A stretch of 7,383 nucleotides of DNA from Sideroxydans sp. (GTDB lineage: Bacteria; Pseudomonadota; Gammaproteobacteria; Burkholderiales; Gallionellaceae), in assembly GCA_030823965.1 (NCBI GenBank), contig JAVBYP010000060.1:1-7383 (forward strand). The letters run 5' to 3'. The position numbers and the translations under genes are program-made. Below are positions 4,902-7,383 of this stretch, in pieces. The notes below the pieces were generated by a model, which was not told the DNA's origin, searched no databases, and saw nothing but the letters and a program-made list of their open reading frames with translations. Each line of letters starts with the position of its first letter. Within the stretch, counting starts at the first letter, position 1.

Positions 4902-5453
4902 ATGCGCAACAAGAGCGTAGTGAACGAAGCACGCGAAATACAGATCGCCGTCGAACTGATCGAATTGGGCGCACGCCTGCAACTGTTGCAGGAGGAGACG
5001 CACCTCAGCCGTGAACGTTTGCTCAAGCTCTATAAGGAAGTCAAAGGCGAATCCCCTTCCAAAGGGATGTTGCCCTATTCCACCGATTGGTTCATGAGCT
5101 GGTTGCCCAACATCCACTCCTCGTTGTTCATGGGCATCCACCAGTTTCTCGTAAAGAACGCCAGCGTCTCGGGAGTCGAAGCCCTCATCAAGAGTTATCG
5201 TTTGTATCTCGAGCAGATTCAAGTGTCTGGAGGCGAGCCATCACTCAGCATCACCCGTGCTTGGTTCCTTATCCGCTTCTTTGACGCGAAGATGCTGCAA
5301 ATGACCACCTGTAAGGAGTGTGGAGGTCAGTTCGTGGTGCACACCAACGAACTGTGCAATGACTACACCTGCGGTATCTGCCGCCCCCCCTCACGTGCCG
5401 GTAAGACCAAAAAGGCTGCACAGGCTGAGGTGGCTGCCGCTGCGGCGGCGTGA
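4902..5453 (+). CDS. flhC: Flagellar master regulator subunit FlhC
   Basis: A 183-residue protein matching E. coli FlhC over nearly its whole length: IQIAVELIELGARLQLLQEE, LIKLYKE-like LLKLYKEVKG, PSKGMLPYSTDWFMSWLPN, and LIKSYRLYLEQ. The zinc-binding cysteines C137, C140, C157 and C160 have the same numbers as in E. coli, and RPPSR follows. FlhC supplies most of the DNA contacts of the FlhD4C2 activator. AAGGAG (4891-4896) overlaps the flhD stop and lies 5 nt before the ATG, so the two subunits are translationally linked. The C-terminal tail is alanine-rich (ending in six Ala) in place of the enterobacterial tail, and is probably disordered. A C7 tract encodes Pro162-Pro163. Confidence 0.97.
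   Translation: MRNKSVVNEAREIQIAVELIELGARLQLLQEETHLSRERLLKLYKEVKGESPSKGMLPYSTDWFMSWLPNIHSSLFMGIHQFLVKNASVSGVEALIKSYRLYLEQIQVSGGEPSLSITRAWFLIRFFDAKMLQMTTCKECGGQFVVHTNELCNDYTCGICRPPSRAGKTKKAAQAEVAAAAAA
5384..5390 (+). repeat. C7 homopolymer in flhC
   Basis: Seven C's directly behind the last zinc cysteine codon. Slippage would alter only the tail after about residue 163. Confidence 0.85.
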
Positions 5454-5470
5454 GTCGTTTCTTCCTTAGC

Positions 5471-5497
5471 TAAAGTTTCCTCTCTCATCGCCGCTAC
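5471..5497 (+). promoter_or_regulatory. Sigma-28 (FliA) promoter for motAB
   Basis: TAAAGTTT (5471-5478), exactly 11 nt, then GCCGCTAC (5490-5497). The -35 is perfect, the -10 matches 6 of 8, and the spacing is ideal. Transcription should begin near 5504-5505 and give a leader of about 155 nt before motA. motA is a FliA-dependent late gene in E. coli, which supports the call. The -10 element lies within the 5' arm of the flhDC terminator. Confidence 0.78.
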
Positions 5498-5531
5498 TAC
5501 TGAAGAGCACATTCAGCAGTAGCGGTTTTTT
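5491..5531 (+). terminator. Intrinsic terminator of flhDC, overlapping the motA promoter
   Basis: CCGCTACTACTGAA (5491-5504) pairs with TTCAGCAGTAGCGG (5512-5525), 13 of 14 positions, around the loop GAGCACA, followed by T6 (5526-5531). It separates flhDC transcription from motAB. Confidence 0.9.
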
Positions 5532-5660
5532 ATTGACCAGTGACACCCAAGTCGAAAGCAAGAAATGTCAGGGGATTTGCAATCTGTTCACGGGATGAAG
5601 ATAAATAGCCACTGCTAGGATGCAATGGAATTCTGGATAAGCACGTTTGTGAGGTGAATG

Positions 5661-6515
5661 ATGTTAGTGATCGTTGGATATATCGTCGTGCTGGGCAGTG
5701 TGTTCGGTGGCTATGCGATTGCGGGCGGCCATCTGGGAGGGCTGTGGCAACCTGTTGAATTGTTGATGATCGGCGGCGGCGCGCTCGGCGCTTTTTTCGT
5801 TGGTAACAACATGAAGGCAGTGAAAGCCACCTTCAAGTCCATTCCAGTCATCTTCAAGGGCTCTAAATACAACAAAGAGACCTATATGGAGCTGATGGCG
5901 CTCATGTATGAGTTGCTCGGAAAGGTGCGCAAGGAAGGCATGATGTCCATCGAAAACGATGTCGAAAAGCCCGAAGAGAGCCCCATCTTCAGCAAATACC
6001 CAAAGATATTGGCCGACCATCACGTGGTCGAATTCATCACCGACTACCTGCGCATCATGGTGAGCGGCAACCTCAATGCGATGGAGATCGAGAATCTCAT
6101 GGATGTGGAGATCGAGACCCATCACCACGAGGCATTGGTGCCATCACATGTCATCGCCAAATTGGGGGATGGTATGCCCGCCTTCGGTATTGTGGCGGCG
6201 GTGATGGGCGTGGTCCACACCATGGAATCGGTCGGCATGCCGCCAGCTGAGCTGGGTATCCTCATCGCCCACGCGCTGGTGGGTACCTTCCTCGGTATCT
6301 TGCTGGCATATGGTTTCGTGGGGCCGCTGGCGAGCGTGTTGGAGCAGAAGGCGGAGGAAGACGGCAAGATCTATCAAGCGACCAAGGTCGTGCTGCTCGC
6401 GAACTTGAATGGATATGCGCCAGCGATGGCAGTCGAGTTCGGCCGCAAGGTGCTCAATTCTACAGAGCGTCCTGGCTTCGCAGAGCTAGAAGAGCACGTC
6501 AAACAAAAACGCTGA
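5661..6515 (+). CDS. motA: Flagellar motor stator protein MotA
   Basis: A 284-residue inner-membrane protein with four hydrophobic segments (about 1-20, 30-50, 170-190, 200-225) and a large cytoplasmic loop. It forms the proton-driven MotA5B2 stator with MotB. Conserved residues fall at exactly the E. coli numbers: R90 and E98, which contact FliG, and P173 and P222 in the ion-path helices. AFGIVAAVMGVVH, VGTFLGILLAYGF and LNGYAPAMAVEFGRK are family hallmarks. There are two adjacent ATGs; the second (5661) is preferred because GAGG (5651-5654) is then 6 nt away and the N-terminus MLVIVGY aligns with E. coli MLILLGY. The protein ends 15 nt before motB. A His-rich patch at 154-156 replaces a less His-rich stretch in E. 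coli. Confidence 0.97.
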   Translation: MLVIVGYIVVLGSVFGGYAIAGGHLGGLWQPVELLMIGGGALGAFFVGNNMKAVKATFKSIPVIFKGSKYNKETYMELMALMYELLGKVRKEGMMSIENDVEKPEESPIFSKYPKILADHHVVEFITDYLRIMVSGNLNAMEIENLMDVEIETHHHEALVPSHVIAKLGDGMPAFGIVAAVMGVVHTMESVGMPPAELGILIAHALVGTFLGILLAYGFVGPLASVLEQKAEEDGKIYQATKVVLLANLNGYAPAMAVEFGRKVLNSTERPGFAELEEHVKQKR

Positions 6516-6530
6516 GCCAAGAACTGAATC

Positions 6531-7383
6531 ATGTCTGAAGACAAGAACAAACGCCCCATCGTCATCAAGCGCATCAAAAAGGTGGCGGGCGGCCATCACG
6601 GCGGCGCTTGGAAGATCGCTTATGCCGACTTCGTGACCGCCATGATGGCGTTCTTCCTGTTGATGTGGTTGCTTGGTTCGACTTCGAAAGGTGACTTGGA
6701 GGGTATCTCGGAATATTTCAAGACGCCTCTCAAAGTCGCGCTGATGGGCGGCTCGGGCAGTGGTGATAGCTCCAGCATCATCAAAGGTGGCGGACAAGAC
6801 CTTACGCGTAGCGAAGGTCAGGTGAAATCAGGCGAGTTGGATCCGGAGAAGAAGATCATCAACCTCAAAGCAGCCAATGAAGAGCGTATCCGCAACGAGA
6901 CCAAGCAAGAGATCGCCAAGCTGAAAGAGTTGAAATCCAAGATAGAAGCTGCCATCGAGAACAACAAGAAACTCAAAGAATTCAAGAAACAAATCATGCT
7001 AGACCTCACGACGGAAGGGCTACGTATCCAGATCGTGGATGAGAAGAACCGTCCCATGTTCAGAAGCGGTAGCGCTCAGCTGGAAGATTACACGCGCGAT
7101 ATCCTGCGCGAACTCGGACTCATGCTGAACGATATGCCAAACAAAGTCAGTCTGTCAGGGCATACCGACGCGACTCCCTATATGACTGCCGGTGGCCGAT
7201 ATAGCAACTGGGAACTTTCCGCTGACCGTGCCAACGCATCCCGGCGCGAACTCATCACGGGGGGCTTGGTGGATGAAAAGATCGTGCGTGTGGTGGGACT
7301 TTCATCAGCGGTGCTGTTTGATAAAGACCAGCCGCAGAACCCGATCAATCGTCGAATCAGCATCATCGTCATGAACAAGAAGG
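6531..7383 (+). CDS. motB: Flagellar motor stator protein MotB, 3' end missing
   Basis: 284 codons are present and the frame is still open at the window end; E. coli MotB has 308, so perhaps 20-40 residues are missing. A basic N-terminus precedes the single membrane helix WKIAYADFVTAMMAFFLLMW (residues 27-46). Asp33 corresponds to the proton-carrying Asp32 of E. coli MotB. A plug and linker region follows, then a charged, probably coiled-coil stretch (about 105-155). The OmpA-like peptidoglycan-binding domain from about 160 has LSGHTDATPY, NWELSADRANASRREL and NPINRRISIIV. MotB anchors the stator to the cell wall. The ATG at 6531 has only a weak purine-rich stretch in front (AAGAACTGAA), which suggests coupling to motA translation. 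Confidence 0.96.
   Translation, partial: MSEDKNKRPIVIKRIKKVAGGHHGGAWKIAYADFVTAMMAFFLLMWLLGSTSKGDLEGISEYFKTPLKVALMGGSGSGDSSSIIKGGGQDLTRSEGQVKSGELDPEKKIINLKAANEERIRNETKQEIAKLKELKSKIEAAIENNKKLKEFKKQIMLDLTTEGLRIQIVDEKNRPMFRSGSAQLEDYTRDILRELGLMLNDMPNKVSLSGHTDATPYMTAGGRYSNWELSADRANASRRELITGGLVDEKIVRVVGLSSAVLFDKDQPQNPINRRISIIVMNKK

Noticed and set aside
5580..5600. FlhDC-box-like sequence AAGATAAATAGCC before motA
   Set aside because: It resembles one half-site, but the spacing to the left half is off by about one base and no inverted partner is found; the sigma-28 promoter explains motA better.
1..7383. Insertion sequences, tRNA, rRNA, CRISPR array or prophage traces
   Set aside because: No transposase, terminal repeats, cloverleaf or spaced direct repeats were found; gene order and codon use look chromosomal.

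Overview
The window most likely comes from a betaproteobacterium of moderate GC content, perhaps the Nitrosomonadales/Gallionellaceae side. The evidence is an FlhDC master regulator directly upstream of motAB, a sigma-54 (PilR-type) promoter on a type IV pilin gene, and a GspE/PilB-type ATPase next to a GAF/HD-GYP protein. The phylum-level call is firm and the order-level one is a guess. All genes are on the + strand and nearly all concern surface motility: type IV pili on the left, flagella on the right.

Left part (1-2640). The 3' end of a GspE/PilB-family ATPase is followed after 12 nt by a 542-residue GAF plus HD-GYP cyclic-di-GMP phosphodiesterase with an unusually long insert inside its HD-GYP core. 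The next 172 nt hold a very good sigma-54 promoter, a distant inverted repeat that could be an activator site, and two stem-loops at the predicted 5' end of the transcript. They lead into a type IVa major pilin with six cysteines, which ends at a 13-bp perfect terminator.

Middle (2640-4228). A TTG-started membrane protein of the GT-C/TMTC-like type with a C-terminal TPR domain lies just behind the pilin. Its position and family suggest a dedicated pilin O-glycosyltransferase. The gene carries G8 and T8 tracts, so it could be phase-variable.

Right part (4229-7383). A 343-nt gap precedes flhD. It contains a near-perfect sigma-28 (FliA) promoter, 4335-4361, followed at the expected distance by a compact two-hairpin RNA of about 90 nt that ends in a strong intrinsic terminator. 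The loop of its first hairpin can pair over 9 bp with the flhD ribosome-binding site. This could be a FliA-dependent small RNA or attenuated leader that feeds back on the flagellar master regulator, and it is the most novel item in the window. flhD and flhC follow, with all diagnostic residues at the E. coli positions. Behind flhC a second sigma-28 promoter overlaps the flhDC terminator, so that its -10 element lies in the 5' arm of the terminator stem. Transcripts starting there would lack that arm and run on into motA and motB. MotB is cut off by the window end.

Together, FlhDC would switch on the flagellar cascade and FliA, and FliA would drive motAB and possibly an RNA that restrains flhDC. 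The HD-GYP enzyme would lower c-di-GMP, which generally favours motility. No mobile element, tRNA, rRNA or CRISPR array is visible.
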